A DNA stretch of 64,000 bases from assembly GCA_013397935.1 (NCBI GenBank), contig VZRN01006295.1, positions 133,020 to 197,019 of the forward strand. The letters run 5' to 3'. Positions within the stretch are counted from its first letter, which is position 1. The number at the start of each line of letters is the position of its first letter. This DNA comes from Dasyornis broadbenti (Eukaryota > Chordata > Aves > Passeriformes > Dasyornithidae). Of the stretch, positions 26,340 to 38,700 are shown piece after piece. The position numbers and the translations under genes are program-made. Below the pieces are notes generated by a model. It saw only the letters and a list, made by a program, of their open reading frames with translations. It did not search any database and was not told where the DNA came from.

Positions 26340-28400
26340 AGTCCATCCTGTCTCAACCTCTAATTTTCATTTCCATAATAACATTGAGAGTTCTTCTTTT
26401 GCATGCTGTCTCTTTAAGGTTTAATTTAGTTTTCCATGCATTCAGCATGTTTGTTGTCTTGAACCATTTATATCTAGAAAGGAAAGAAGTTTTTGCTGAA
26501 TTCTCATTTAGGCTTGTCTTAAATCTTATTCTAGTTTCCTGCACATTTCACTTGACCTTCCAGAATTGCTGGGAGGGTCCTTGAGGATGGACACCTCTGC
26601 ACTCTGCCAACAGGGTCCTCTTGAAGTTCAGGATCCAACTTCGTTGTCTTCCTGCTCTTCGTGCTGACCCTGCAGAATGATTCTGGGTTCCTATTTCCTG
26701 AGGATTTCAAGTGCTGTAATATTTCATGACATGACCTTTTAATTAGTAATGATAAAGTTCAAGGTAGTTTTTCCATGTCCTCATCCTAATAAAGGCGTGA
26801 TTCAAGATAAAATAAGACAAAGTATGCCTTTCCGGGCTTGAGCAGCAGGGCTGCAGAAAGCCCTTTTTAAGGAGTTGAGGTCTGTACATGTGATCCTGCA
26901 CTCCTGTCTCATGGACTTTGATCTTGTTAGATGATTTTGATCTACTTTTGCAGTGGGTTTAAGAAATCTGAGGGATGCGTGGTTCTGGCAAAAATTAAAA
27001 ATAAAGGAAAAGTAGCTACCCAGTGTTGAAGAAGAGGTCCTCCTCCTTTCTAATTTGGGTGGCAGCCATTATTAGAAGTTGGTGTGTTTTCTAGCTGGAT
27101 GATGCACAGTCCTGTCTATGAGTCAGCTCACAGAAGAATTTCCTCACCCAAACAGGAAGGCAGTGTGTGGGAGAGATGGAAGTATGAGAAAAAGCAGACT
27201 GAAGAAGAGAAAATAGTGAGTTTGAGTGGGAAGGATGAATCTGCAGAGACCATCTTCAGTAGTGCTGCCCCTTGCAACTCATTTGTCATGCTGTTTTTCG
27301 TGGTGTTTGTCTGAATTCTTTATATTAATAAATGTGCTGAGCGATGTACAGGGTGCTCTGCCTACCCTACTAGCCTATGCATCACTTATGAAAAAATAGA
27401 CATCACAAATATGGAGGTTATCCTCCTAGAAGTGACGTTTTGCTGTCTTTCCATGTTCACATGAGATGCACTCACAGGATATTTGTCATCGCCTTTTGGT
27501 TTCCCAGTTCTCTGACTGAATCTGTTTTTCTGTATCCAGGATGATACATAGCCTCTGTTAAGTTGCTTACTTTTCTAGGATTTGCCCTCCTTAAATCCCT
27601 TTTATTTCCAAGTGCTTCAGCTTGTGGTCATTTTGCTGTATGGTATGACCTTTGAACCCAAAGGTTCCATTATAGTTCTTCTTACTAGGAACTGCAGTTT
27701 ATAACTTTTGAGGCGTAATTATCTCTAATTCCACTTACGCTTTGTGTGGTTAGTCTTGGGACTGCTAACACAGTTTTCAGCTCCAAAAGTTTTGCTATCA
27801 GCTGATGCTCTTCACATTTGTTGTGTCTATTAGATGTCTGGACCACATGCTCCTACAAGTGGCTGCTTTCTCCATCTTGGCAGGATTCCTCTGTCTTGTC
27901 CTGTCGTCTTTATCATTCTTCACCACCAAATAAGGCTCTGATCTCTCCATGTCTATCTTTTTCCCTCAGTTAGGGACTGTGCTTAGGATGCTCCAGGAAC
28001 TTTCTGATGGTTTGCTCACATACGCTGTTGATGTCTGTGATGGCTCCTAGCTCCTGTCAGAAATTTGTTTCCTGGATCGCCTTTCTTCCCCAGCCTTCCT
28101 TCAGTATGCTTTGTGCTGGTGCGAGTGACATCTGTAAAGGTGTGATGGCCTGTGCCAGCATTTGTTATGCTTAGGCTACTATTTTAATGAAGAAATGTCT
28201 TCAGGCAGCACTCCTCTGCCACCTGATAGGATGTCAAAGTAAAGAGCTTTGGTGTTTAGTCTGATCTGCCTTCAACCTCTTGCTTCTTCAGTCTCCCTTT
28301 CCTGCTTGTCTCAGCAGGACAGACAACACTACTCTTTTACTGGATGGCCTCCTGTGATGACACTTGTTTGGTCTTTCATTGCCAGGAACATACATAAGGT
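26340..28400. other. Strand-asymmetric, pyrimidine-rich block, unidentified
   Basis: About 2 kb is visibly enriched in C and T on the + strand, except for a purine-rich insert at about 27130-27240. The complementary strand is therefore A/G-rich and looks like transcript or retroelement sequence, but I could not match it to a family. An AATAAA lies at 27330 on the + strand after a 76-codon frame at 27084-27314 with no recognisable protein. Confidence 0.25.
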
Positions 28401-29602
28401 TTTATGGTGAAAAACCTCCGAGGGGTTTCCTCCTCCTGCGCAGAGGTGGCCCCTCAGGCAGTGCTGCACCGTATGACCCCCAGCCCGCAGTGGCATTCCT
28501 GTAATGCTTGCTGGTGCTTGGCTGATGGTTATGGCTCTGCTTCCATCTGCTACATAAATATTATTTTAAAGGATTTTGGAAGAGTTTGGGTTTTTTCTAA
28601 TGTTCCATATTAGTATTTCCTCAAAGTATTTGCATTAATTCCATACTTTGGCTTTCTAACACTGAAATGGTGCCATTAGCAGGGGCAAGCATCGCCTGAG
28701 GAGCATTGGCTATCAGATGTGGGCATATGTCTGTAAGGATGAGGTGCCAAGATGTAAATTTGCAGGAAACGGGAAGCTGAATTCAAAATCGATTGTTTTA
28801 CAGTCTTTACTGATGTTATTAGTATTCATAAAAGTTTGACTAACTTGAGGATGTGTACATCTTCTTAGCATATTTGTGATAGTTTTACAGAAGATACGTA
28901 GAAGTGTTTTCTGACTAAGTATTTAAATCATGTCTTTTTTAGAGCTTTTACTGTTTGTTAAGAACTGGCTTCAGAAATTAGTCCCAAAAGTTAATTAAGA
29001 AATCTGTTGGCTTATTCATTTCTAAATATCTGCTGCACACAGAACTTAGGAAGCTACTTGCATTAGGAGTAATGACAGTTTCCTGACTGGAGTTGAATGG
29101 AAACATTTAAGTGGATTTCAGATCAAACATATGAACGCTTGTAGCCTGTTAGAGCATTAATTTTAATTTGCTGTTTTGCACAGTCAGTGTTTCCTCCCGG
29201 AGTAATTTGAGTGTAAGTGGGTTTTACTGTAAGAGGTGGTTTTTTGTTTCGTTGGTTTGGTATTTTTGGGTATGGTTATTGCTTGGTTTATTTTCCTCTT
29301 GATAAAGTATAGCAGTAGTCCAGTGTGAAACAAGATTGCATTTGCCCTTAAACAGGAAAAGCCCTTACAGTCCTCAGTGCACTGTCAGTATGTGCTAGTT
29401 TCTTATGATCTGTGTAGGTGTTTGGGGCTTCAGTGTCAGAGAAGCTTTAGAAGAAGGCATCACTGGCAGTTCATTACATTTTGCAAATCTGCACATTGAT
29501 AGGCTGGATAGGGAATATGAATGGATATAAAAACTCCATTCTCAGATAGGAGTTTTTGAATGTGTGCTGTGATTAATACTGTTTTTGTTTCCCCTCTTTC
29601 AG

Positions 29603-29761
29603 GTATTCACTTATAAACAGAGCACGATTACACACCAAAAAGTAATGCCTATGCATCAAACAAGCACAGAGAGCGTGGAAGACATGGCAGCACTTGTAGA
29701 TCTCCATGAAGGCTCCATTATGCACAACTTATTCCAGCGATATCAGCAAGATAAAATCTAT
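29603..29761 (+). CDS. MYO10: MYO10 coding exon a (fragment residues 1-53)
   Basis: This is the first exon of the gene visible here: 159 bases, 53 codons, phase 0 at both ends. It is preceded by a pyrimidine-rich acceptor (ccctctttcag) and followed by the donor gtgagt. It encodes VFTYKQSTITHQKV, the end of the myosin N-terminal SH3-like subdomain, then the lead-in to the motor (LHEGSIMHNLFQRYQQDKIY). In mammalian MYO10 this segment starts near residue 41, so the initiator exon(s) must be upstream. The middle of the exon is the part that differs most from the mammalian protein as I recall it; the VFTYKQSTITHQKV and NLFQRY ends are well kept. The ATG 18 bases upstream belongs to the intron and is not a start. 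Confidence 0.95.
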
Positions 29762-32700
29762 GTGAGTTTTTTCTAAAATTAAGAAAAATGTCCAGAGGGA
29801 ATGTTTTTGAATGTGTAAGTGCTATGTGTGTTTTGCTGTTCTGTGCTATCTCCTCTGCTGATGCTATCCAATTCCTTGTGTATCCACATAGAGATGAAGC
29901 ATGCCTCATGTAGTGACTTCTCACCCACAGTGATGGAGGGAGAAGGTAGCTCAGGCTGACCATGCAATCCCCTGGAAACCTTGAAAAACTGGCATGCTAC
30001 TTACACTTTTACACTTTCAGGGACAGGGTTCTGTAAAGGACTCTCATTTTCTTCTTCTCTGTTAGACTCTTTGCCCCATCAACATGTGCTGTGTATGTCA
30101 CCAGAGAGGATGTGGTGGAACTTGCTCTGTCACTGCCATTGGAGATCCTGTCAGGCCAAGACACAATTCTGATCAGCTTCCCCTCTTGTACTGTAATAGA
30201 AAAGTTATTACGAAAGAAACATACGATTGTGAGGCTGAGCATTTGTGCTGTTAAATACAGATAGAGTTTGGGGTCTAAGAGAACAGACAGCTTTTTATCA
30301 GTTTCCAAAACTAGGAATTAGTCCACACAGAATTCCTTTTCTTAACTCTCTAATGAAGATTTTTATTATTAGATTTACGTGCTTTTTAAGTATTTTCATT
30401 AATCTTGAACTAACTAGATACAAATCTTTCCTGAGTCTGGAACTTTACTAAACATGAGAAAGATACAAGGAATATTAGCAGCTGCTACAGATTGCAAAAT
30501 TGCACTTTTCAGTGGTTCAGTGGTTGGTCGTTTTGGTTTGATTTTTTTTACAAAAAATTGCAGAACACAAATTTTTGTTCCATCACGTGTCTGGACACTT
30601 GATTTGACCATGTACATGCTTTATTTCAAGCTTCATCTACTGAGTTTGGCCTCTTATTTTTAAGTATAAACATATCAAAGTGAAAAAATAGACTTCTCCA
30701 GTATTTGGAATATGACAAAAAGCAAAAAGGGGCACAATGAAATAATGTTCCTTTGCACATTACCGTAAAGGTGGTAGCATGGGGAATCTTTAATACTGAG
30801 GTAGGTCTCTTTACATAAGTCTTTATGTATTTTTTTTCTCAAAACAATTGAATTGTTCTACCTTTCAGAAAAATCAGTGGACAAAAAATTAATAGCACAA
30901 ATGAACAATCCTGCATGTGTGAGGAAAAAAACATCTACTTGATAAAAGTTTAGTTTTCCACCAGTGTTGTTAGATTAGCATATGATACTCCGTGTGAGTC
31001 AAACTGAAAAACATTGTTTAATGATGTGCACTCACTTAGAGGACACGCCCCCTTTTTAAAAAGCACGAGGGTATGAGAGTAATTTTTTTGATGAGGCATA
31101 GAACAGCCTTGTTCTGAAGAGACATGTCCTAGCTTCTTTCTTAGCTTGTCAAGGCAAGTTTAGGGTGTTCTGATCCTTGGTGCTTAGTGCGGTGTAGGTT
31201 TCTAGACAAACAGGTTTGTGTGCTGTTAATGATGACAGATCTGCAGTTGCTACTGCGTATGCATTGTCCCTTCAGTTTTGCTAATTTAACTGCTTGCTCT
31301 TTTGAGTCCACCTGAAAAAATGATTGAAAAGGTGGTTGGAAAAGAAAAAGTTGTGTTTTGAAATGCATATGAAAACCTCTCTGTTGCCCTGTATGTGTAA
31401 CCAGGACCTGACTGAAGAAACATCTTCTTTTCTCCAGCCTCATTACTTCCCCACTCCTACTGCAGCAATAGTAGTGTTTTAGCAGGAAGGGGGTTCAGGA
31501 ACAAAAATCCCCAAAAAAGCTGATGGAATATCTTGAGTAATTTTATGGAAGTTCATAAATATAGGAGTGTATATTTTAGAAGAGGGTGTTGTCATTGCAA
31601 AATGAGCTCTGTCATTTTAAGCCAAAATTGCTTCACTGTATTGAGCAATTCAATGAAGTTTTAACATTTAATTTAAAAAATAAAGAAAAAGAAAATAAAA
31701 TACTGAAGGTGCATTAAGTTTTGCTTTGTTGAAGGTAATTTTGCAGATGATCCTTCAAACTAGCTTGATCATTCTGCTTTGGGGCTAAACTAGTTTGAGT
31801 ACAGGACAGGAAAAGCCATTGGAGTTTATGCCAGGAGCAATCAAACCTTCCAGGATTATACACTTGCCTTTCCTCTTGACCAGGAATTGCTTCATCAGTG
31901 TAGTTCACACATTGTGTCTTCTATCTGCCTCACCTTGGCTGTATCTGTCACTGGGGTGTTAGGGATAAATTGGGAAGGCATGTGCCACTCTCCACTGTGG
32001 GTGTAGGGGCTGATCATCCCATTGAAAGACTTGTTGCCATCCCCAATTACAAACTACCATATAATTGTTATGTTCTGGCTTTTAGCTCACGGATCCCTTT
32101 TAAATTCAGTTTTGTGCACGTTCTTGTCCACATCCTGAGTAGGGGGAAAAGATATGCACGTGTGAATGCAGTCATCATGCAAAATTGTAGTGTAAAGTAT
32201 ATATCATTTCAAAAGTACAGAAGAAACAATTAAAGGGAAATTTAAAGAGTTACTTTTTCAGGAAGACAATTTTTTATGCAGATCTTCCACTGTTAACTTG
32301 TGTGTTTTTCTGTGTTTGAAGAGCTGTAGGACCAGCAATGAGCATTTAAATAAATACCTTCAGATGTTTGAGCTCAGTATAATCTTCCGTTACTTATTAA
32401 CATTTTTGTCTCACATAATCATAACCATGTTCCTAAACTTTTCACTACTTCCTAATTCATACTACAAAGTTATTTTCTGTGGATGCCAAGTTTTGTCAAA
32501 CATGTCAGTGACTTTATTTGCTGCTGCCAACAACTGCAGCTATAAAGGGTCAGCAGAGGATTTTCTATATTTCTTTATACCTCTTGGTGAGGGAAGAATA
32601 TTGTTTTAGATTACAGCTTATGTTCGTAGTGTGAATGATGCCTGGCTCTGAACATAATGAGTTGAGGCTCTCAGCTAAATCTGTGTGTTAGCGAGAAGAT

Positions 32701-35700
32701 GAATGACAAAATGTTGTTCTTGTCTATGTGGAACCATCTTTTTGCATCAGTGTCAAGTCTGTTAACATCTGCTTGTGATACTGTTTTCTGAATTTTCATA
32801 AATGAGTGTGTGCTTTCCCTTTTTGACCTGTGAGAAGCATAGGATATACAAGGCCTTTCTTGATTCTTCCAGGCAGGCTGGTACTTTCTGGTATTTTTTT
32901 CAGGCTTTGTGATTAATACTGCATTTATCTGAACATTTGGTTCCAGGCTATCACCGCGTTTGTTGTCCAGGAAAGGACAAACTTAGGATGGCAGTGATCA
33001 AATGGTGCAGGGGCTTTCATTGCTACTTCATCTCCCATTTTGTTCCTGTTGGGAACAACAGTGGGTGATGCAGCTGTGGACATCAGTATACATGGTTTAA
33101 TGCTTGTTTTTGAATGCTCAGATTAGCTTGGACACTAGACTGGTGTGTGGCAAACTATGGAAAGACAAACACTAGTGCTAAAAATGGAAGATGCCCACAT
33201 TTGAAAACAGAGCCTTTTGTGAAGGCACTTGGGGGATTTGGTCGCCTCTGAAGCGAGGCCATCACAGGGCACGTGGTGTGGAGAGGGCAAGCGCTGCAGC
33301 AACTGCTCTTGTCGACATTCAAAGGCAAATTGTTCCCAAAGCTGTTGATTCTGGTTTACTTTTAGTTAAATACACAGTGCAGAGCAGACTGGCTTAGCCT
33401 TGGAGCGAATGACTTAAACCACAGAGTGTGGACTGTGCTGCAAGTTGAACAAATTGCAGTGTTTGGGCTGGCTCTGGGACGAGCTGTGGTTATCTTGTCT
33501 CTGGCCACTGGTTACTGATACAGGTGAGCAAATTTCAAAAGAGCAGAGCAGAGGATGAGAGAGCAGCTTTTGTTGAGGTGAGAGACAGGCTGGAAATAAC
33601 TGCAGTATACAGTGTGCAGGTCAGTGCTTACAGCATCAGATCCATCCTCATTTGCATGAGTTCAAGCAGTAAACAAGTTTTCAAAGCACTTCTGATTAGA
33701 TTTTTTTCTTTTGAATTAAGTTCTGAAGTGCCAGGTAGGCATGTTCCCCTTTGAAGTGATGATGATTTGACACGTGCCTGTGTTGTTTAGGTGGAGGATG
33801 TGCACCATGCCCAGAGCAGCATTCTGGTTGCGCTGGGGCATGGTGGTCCCTCAGCCACCCTCTCCTGATTGGGGGAGAGCAACCTCCAGGTTGTCCAACA
33901 GTTGGGTGTGGTGGCCAGGAAGGCTGAGGGACAACATAATCTATTTTTGCTCACTCTCAAATTAGGGCTGCAGCTTGCCCACCAATAATTATAACCATCT
34001 GTTATGTTTGCGTGCATATGTATGAAAAGTTCTGTACCAGCCACGTCGACATGTAGTGCTATACCAGCCACATCCACATCAGAGAGAGGATGATGGTAAT
34101 TAGGAGCTCAGTTTTCATGGCTGGCTTCCCTTCTCTCTTCAGCTGAAGCAACAAACATAGAATAACTTGGATGAAAAAGCAACATTTGTCTGATTTTTAA
34201 AAAAGGTGTTAAACTGGAAAAGTTGTCTCTTCCCTGACAAGGTTGTTGCAGAGCTCCTAGCCACTGCATTATACAGAATGCCCAATTCTATATGTTCTTA
34301 AAAGGTAATTTCAGTTATTTATGCATTGATTTTTAAATCTATTAGTGTTTATTTACTTAAGCAGCATGCTCAGTTGCAGTTTGTTAAGCTTGCAGTAATT
34401 AGATAATTTATCTCCCTCGAAGTCATGAGGGCTCCCAGAGGCAACTAGTTGATGTTTGTGCAGTATTAATCAATAATCACCACAGGGGTTTTTTCAAATT
34501 CTGTTTGCAGACACAGACACTTTAGTATCTAGGTCAGTTGCTTTCTGTGACTTGTTTGTCTAGGTTTTTGCGTGTTTGTTTTTTTCTGAGTACAGGAAAA
34601 CTCCTTTCAGATCCCGTGCAGTTGCTCTGTACTGTGCTATGATGGTCAGCGGGAAATGGCTGTTGCTGCGTGTTACAGTGATAAAGTAGAGGGGCACACT
34701 AAAGTTGTGGTTGATTAAATGTGGGCAGACATAATTCACACACTTTGATAGCACTCCTGCTCAGATATCCTCTAACATGGACACAAGTGGTCGGTGAAGG
34801 CCGAGAAATGAAGGAAGATCAGTAGAAGCTAATAGAACCATAGAATCACTGAGGTTGGAAAGGACCTCCACTCTCTTCAAGTCCAGCCTTTGACTGAATA
34901 CCGCCATAAATACCACTAAACCATAGTCCCAAAGTGTTTACTAATAAAGACAAAAAATCATGACTGGTTTCTTAAGTGGAAAATGTTGGACACAAAAGAA
35001 TGTATATCATGGAGCCCTACAACATTCTGGTCAGCTCAACAGCCTTGGTCTTTGGCCTGTCATGGGCCTTGTTATGAATAAGTGTGGGCCATAGACTTAA
35101 AAAACCCGAGACAATGGTACACAGAAACTGTGTCATCAATTACTACCATAAAACATGTATATAAATATAGTACATGTCCATTTAAACCGACCCCATAGTT
35201 ATTGCCCTAGCCCCTAAAACTGCATTTGTCCTGCTCTCATCTGCAATCCAGCTGTGGTTGCATGGTTCCTCTCCAGGGGCCTCCAGTGCTGTAGAGCAGT
35301 CCCAGGTAACCAGTTTGCAGGATCTGCTCTGTGGTCACTGGGGAAACTGCTGTCCATTTAATTGCTCTGCTCTTACAGAAAGAAATCTTAAAAGTTTGCT
35401 GATGAATCACAGTATTTCTCACGCTTTCCTGAGCTACTGGGAAGATGGGGAAATTCTTGCCACCAGCTCTTTCCGTGTAAGTGTGGAGAGCAGAGACTGC
35501 TGTAGCTACGAATGCATGGCTAACATCTATACATAGCTACTTACCTCCATAATTAGAATGTTATGCTTGCACACATCAGATAACGTTTTCAAAATGTGAT
35601 TCAAAGTGAATTCCTGTCTCCAAGCATTAATTACAGCTTCCATTTCACATCTGTTACTAGAGAGCAGCAGACAAAGATCTATAAAAACACAGCAGGCTTT

Positions 35701-38700
35701 TAATTGGAAATCTAGTGAAATTTATTTCTGGTGATTGTTATTCCTAAAGGCTGGTCAGTTATGTAGATCAACAATTGCCTTCCACAGGCAAATTATCATT
35801 ATTTTTTATTTGTTTTTCTTTTTTTTTTAATACATGTTAATGGAAAAAACGTAGCTGTAATGATACAAGAAGTAAACAAATGCCATCAGTTGGTTAACCA
35901 ACCTTGCTTCTGGCTTCCTCCATACTGAATGACTTGGGGAACTGCTAATAGTTATAATAACAACAATAAAGAGTGTTTGTCTGAACTTTGTCCTCACTAC
36001 TGGAAATAGTGGAGATATTAAAGGTGCCTATTTTCAGATCTTAGGAAGTATTTCAGCTTGAGGTGTTGTGACCAGTGTGATACTGTTAAAAGGGAGCTTC
36101 TCAGAAAGGTTGCTGTGTGTCACTGAGTACACTACCATGTATGCCACAGCTGTACAAACACTTTGCAGTGTGTGCAGTGGCTACATGTGCACAATGCCTA
36201 CACCAGCACATAAATTTATATTACGGTTTGCAGCACATTAGGTATTGTTGGTAACCGGCTGGGTGTACGCACTGCAGTAAGGATCTTACATGCTGCCATC
36301 AGGGCTGCTTTAGCAAGACAGAGGAAGAGGGTGAAGAGGTCAAAGTTTTATTAAAATGCAAAAGCTTGCTTTTTCTATTCTGCTCTGTACCAGTGTTTTT
36401 TTTCTCATTTGATTGGTTTGGTAGGTGGGGAGTAAATAAGAGATGCGCTGGCAACAGGGTCAATTCCTGTTGACTTCCATGAGTTTTCTATTTGTAATAT
36501 GAAACCTTGAAGTTCTTTAATGGTAACTTCATATCAAAAACTACAAAGTAGAAATCTATCATCATGTTCAGGTTTTGTCATTGGTGATGGTATATTGCTA
36601 ATGTCTTCCCAGATTTGAAGGCTAGCATTCACATTGTTTTCTCCACACTTTTATTGCGTGTCACTGCTAACTCTATGAGCCAAGAACAGAAGACAGACCA
36701 ACGTGCTGCAAAGAAAAGTTATCAGTCATTTGTGTAAATGCCAACAGCAGCTTTGTGCTGTTCTGTTAGAGCTTTTGCAAATGGTGCTGAACGCTTCTGC
36801 ATGTGCCATTGCCTCACTTGGAGGTGAGCTTTGGCTCCTTTCTGTAAGGTCTATAGTTCCCAGTCCAGCAAAGTCATTCAAAGGAGGGCAGGAATTTGGG
36901 CTCCAAAACTTAGGGTGCTTACCTGTCACCAGTAAATGGTTTCTTTACGTGAGTTAGGCTTTGACTGTAAAGTGATGTGCAAAAAATTTACTGCTTGTGG
37001 TGCACTGTCCAACTATCTTAAACACCTATTCCAGCAGTTTAATACTGAAAAGGCTGCAAACAACCCATTTAAGTTGGGAATTAATTAACTTACTTTTATA
37101 GCTATTGTTTACCTGTGTAAATGAACTATTGATTCATAGCCAGGCCGTTATTTTTATTTTAAAAGAGGTGGTCCCTTTCTCAAAAGCAGTTTCAGCTTTT
37201 TCCCTTTGATGTTTGTCAGTCTCTCCTTTTAAAAGCAAATGGAATCCAAAAGTTCCATTTAGCAGATTTTTGACAGTTAATTCCATTTGCCTTCTCAGTC
37301 CTGAATTCTCGACTGACGGCTGTTTGGCAGCAGTTCAGTGCCATCCAACTAACTACCTGGCATAGACTTAGATTTCAGTTATGCTGGCTTTTGATTTCTC
37401 TTTTCATGCTCTGTTAAAGAGTAATTCCTGCTCTTCCTGCCTTCCTCCTAAGAAAAGCCCTTTCTATAGAAGAGGTTTTCAAACACTGATAAGCCGCAGA
37501 AGTTATGAGAATCTGGATATCAGTATGTAAAATGCTTGCAGGCAGAATAAAACAGATCTACAAAGCTTTATATAGAAGTATTTCTCCAGTGTTCTAGAGA
37601 GACTGGTCTTTGGTTCATCATTTTACCAGCATTTTCGTTTTCCTTTGTGTGTATTTTCTCTGAAAAGCCCCTTCATCTCCCCAGTATAAATCTATAGGAA
37701 GGAACAGGACCATTTTGTTTTTTTTTTCATTTCCTTGCTGGAGGGTGAATTAGACCTTCAGACAGTTTTGAAAGACTCATTTGAGCATTGTGCAATAACA
37801 AAGCAGGAGGAAGAACTAGTGTGTGGCCACAGGCCATTTGAAATGAAGTGACGAGCCATGGGGTCTCTGCACTTTGTGAGGCCTCTTCTGATTTGAGCTA
37901 GAGCTCGCCTGGTTAAAATTATGCACACAGATTGCTACAGTCTGATGTGCAAACTTACTTCCACATGCTGTATTGCAGCCCATGAAAATAACAAAAATCA
38001 ATGTCTCGTTCCGATCGATTGTATTTGTGTTCAGGAGGTCACTGCCTCTATCTGCTTGGCAATGGTGAGGAGAGAAACTCTTCCATAATTCTTTATATGA
38101 AAACTGCACAAAAGATCATTGTTCTGGCCAAGTAGATGGGACTGCTTCGTGGTAGAGATTGCATTGTATTAGTCAGTGAAAAACTGCAATAAAAACGAGG
38201 AGACTCAGTGCTTTTCATACAGGAGAAAAACTGCCAGAAACCTGTCAAGATCTTAAAGAAGGAAAAATCAATATTATTAACTGCTGTTTTGATTTTTACC
38301 TTTGGCTGTAACAGTGCTCTTTTTTCAACTTTTCTTTATACTGGTTTCATACTTCCCAACTGGATTGGATTTTGTGTGAATTCAGGATAACGCTTGTAGG
38401 GTTTCCTTGAGTAATCCCCACCCAGATGAAACAATCTGTTCAGTAGGAGAAAATGAACAAAAAAAATAGGATGAGATTAAGCTATGAGTGTATCTCTTAA
38501 CCACTGGAAGTTCTTCACCATCTCTGAGCCTTCTGTGGAGTTAAGCAAAACAATGTCTGCCTCTGTGCACAGTTTTGGGTATTTACACTGGCAAGCCAGG
38601 GTGACCAAAACCCAGTTTTTAACCTTGAAGAAATAGACCTAGACAGTTTCATTTAGCTTCCTAGGACGAGGATGCAAGGGATGTGCAAGATTGAAGCCAT

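Larger units (their letters stand above)
1..29602. other. Presumed MYO10 5' intron, no coding exon found
   Basis: Nothing in these 29.6 kb reads as a gene. The exon at 29603 begins in the middle of the protein, so this is probably intron downstream of the N-terminal exon(s). That placement is inference, because no upstream exon is in view. I looked for the expected preceding peptide (WLRENGQ-like, ending in YGQ before VFTYKQ) and saw no match. The sequence is mostly AT-rich with poly-T and poly-A tracts. Exceptions are GC-rich patches at about 690-1020, 4330-4720, 21180-22250 and 23050-23350, and a pyrimidine-rich block at about 26340-28400. Recognisable repeats are listed separately. Possible enhancers or non-coding transcripts cannot be called from sequence alone. 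Confidence 0.7.

Noticed and set aside
27084..27314. 76-codon frame followed by an AATAAA
   Set aside because: The peptide is not recognisable and the AATAAA alone is common in AT-rich introns. No transcript evidence.
1..29602. Search for the exon coding the ~40 N-terminal MYO10 residues
   Set aside because: Candidate words (GAAAATGG, TTCCGGACAG near 24091) were checked, but none continues into the expected peptide or ends with a donor in phase 0. The exon is taken to be outside the window.
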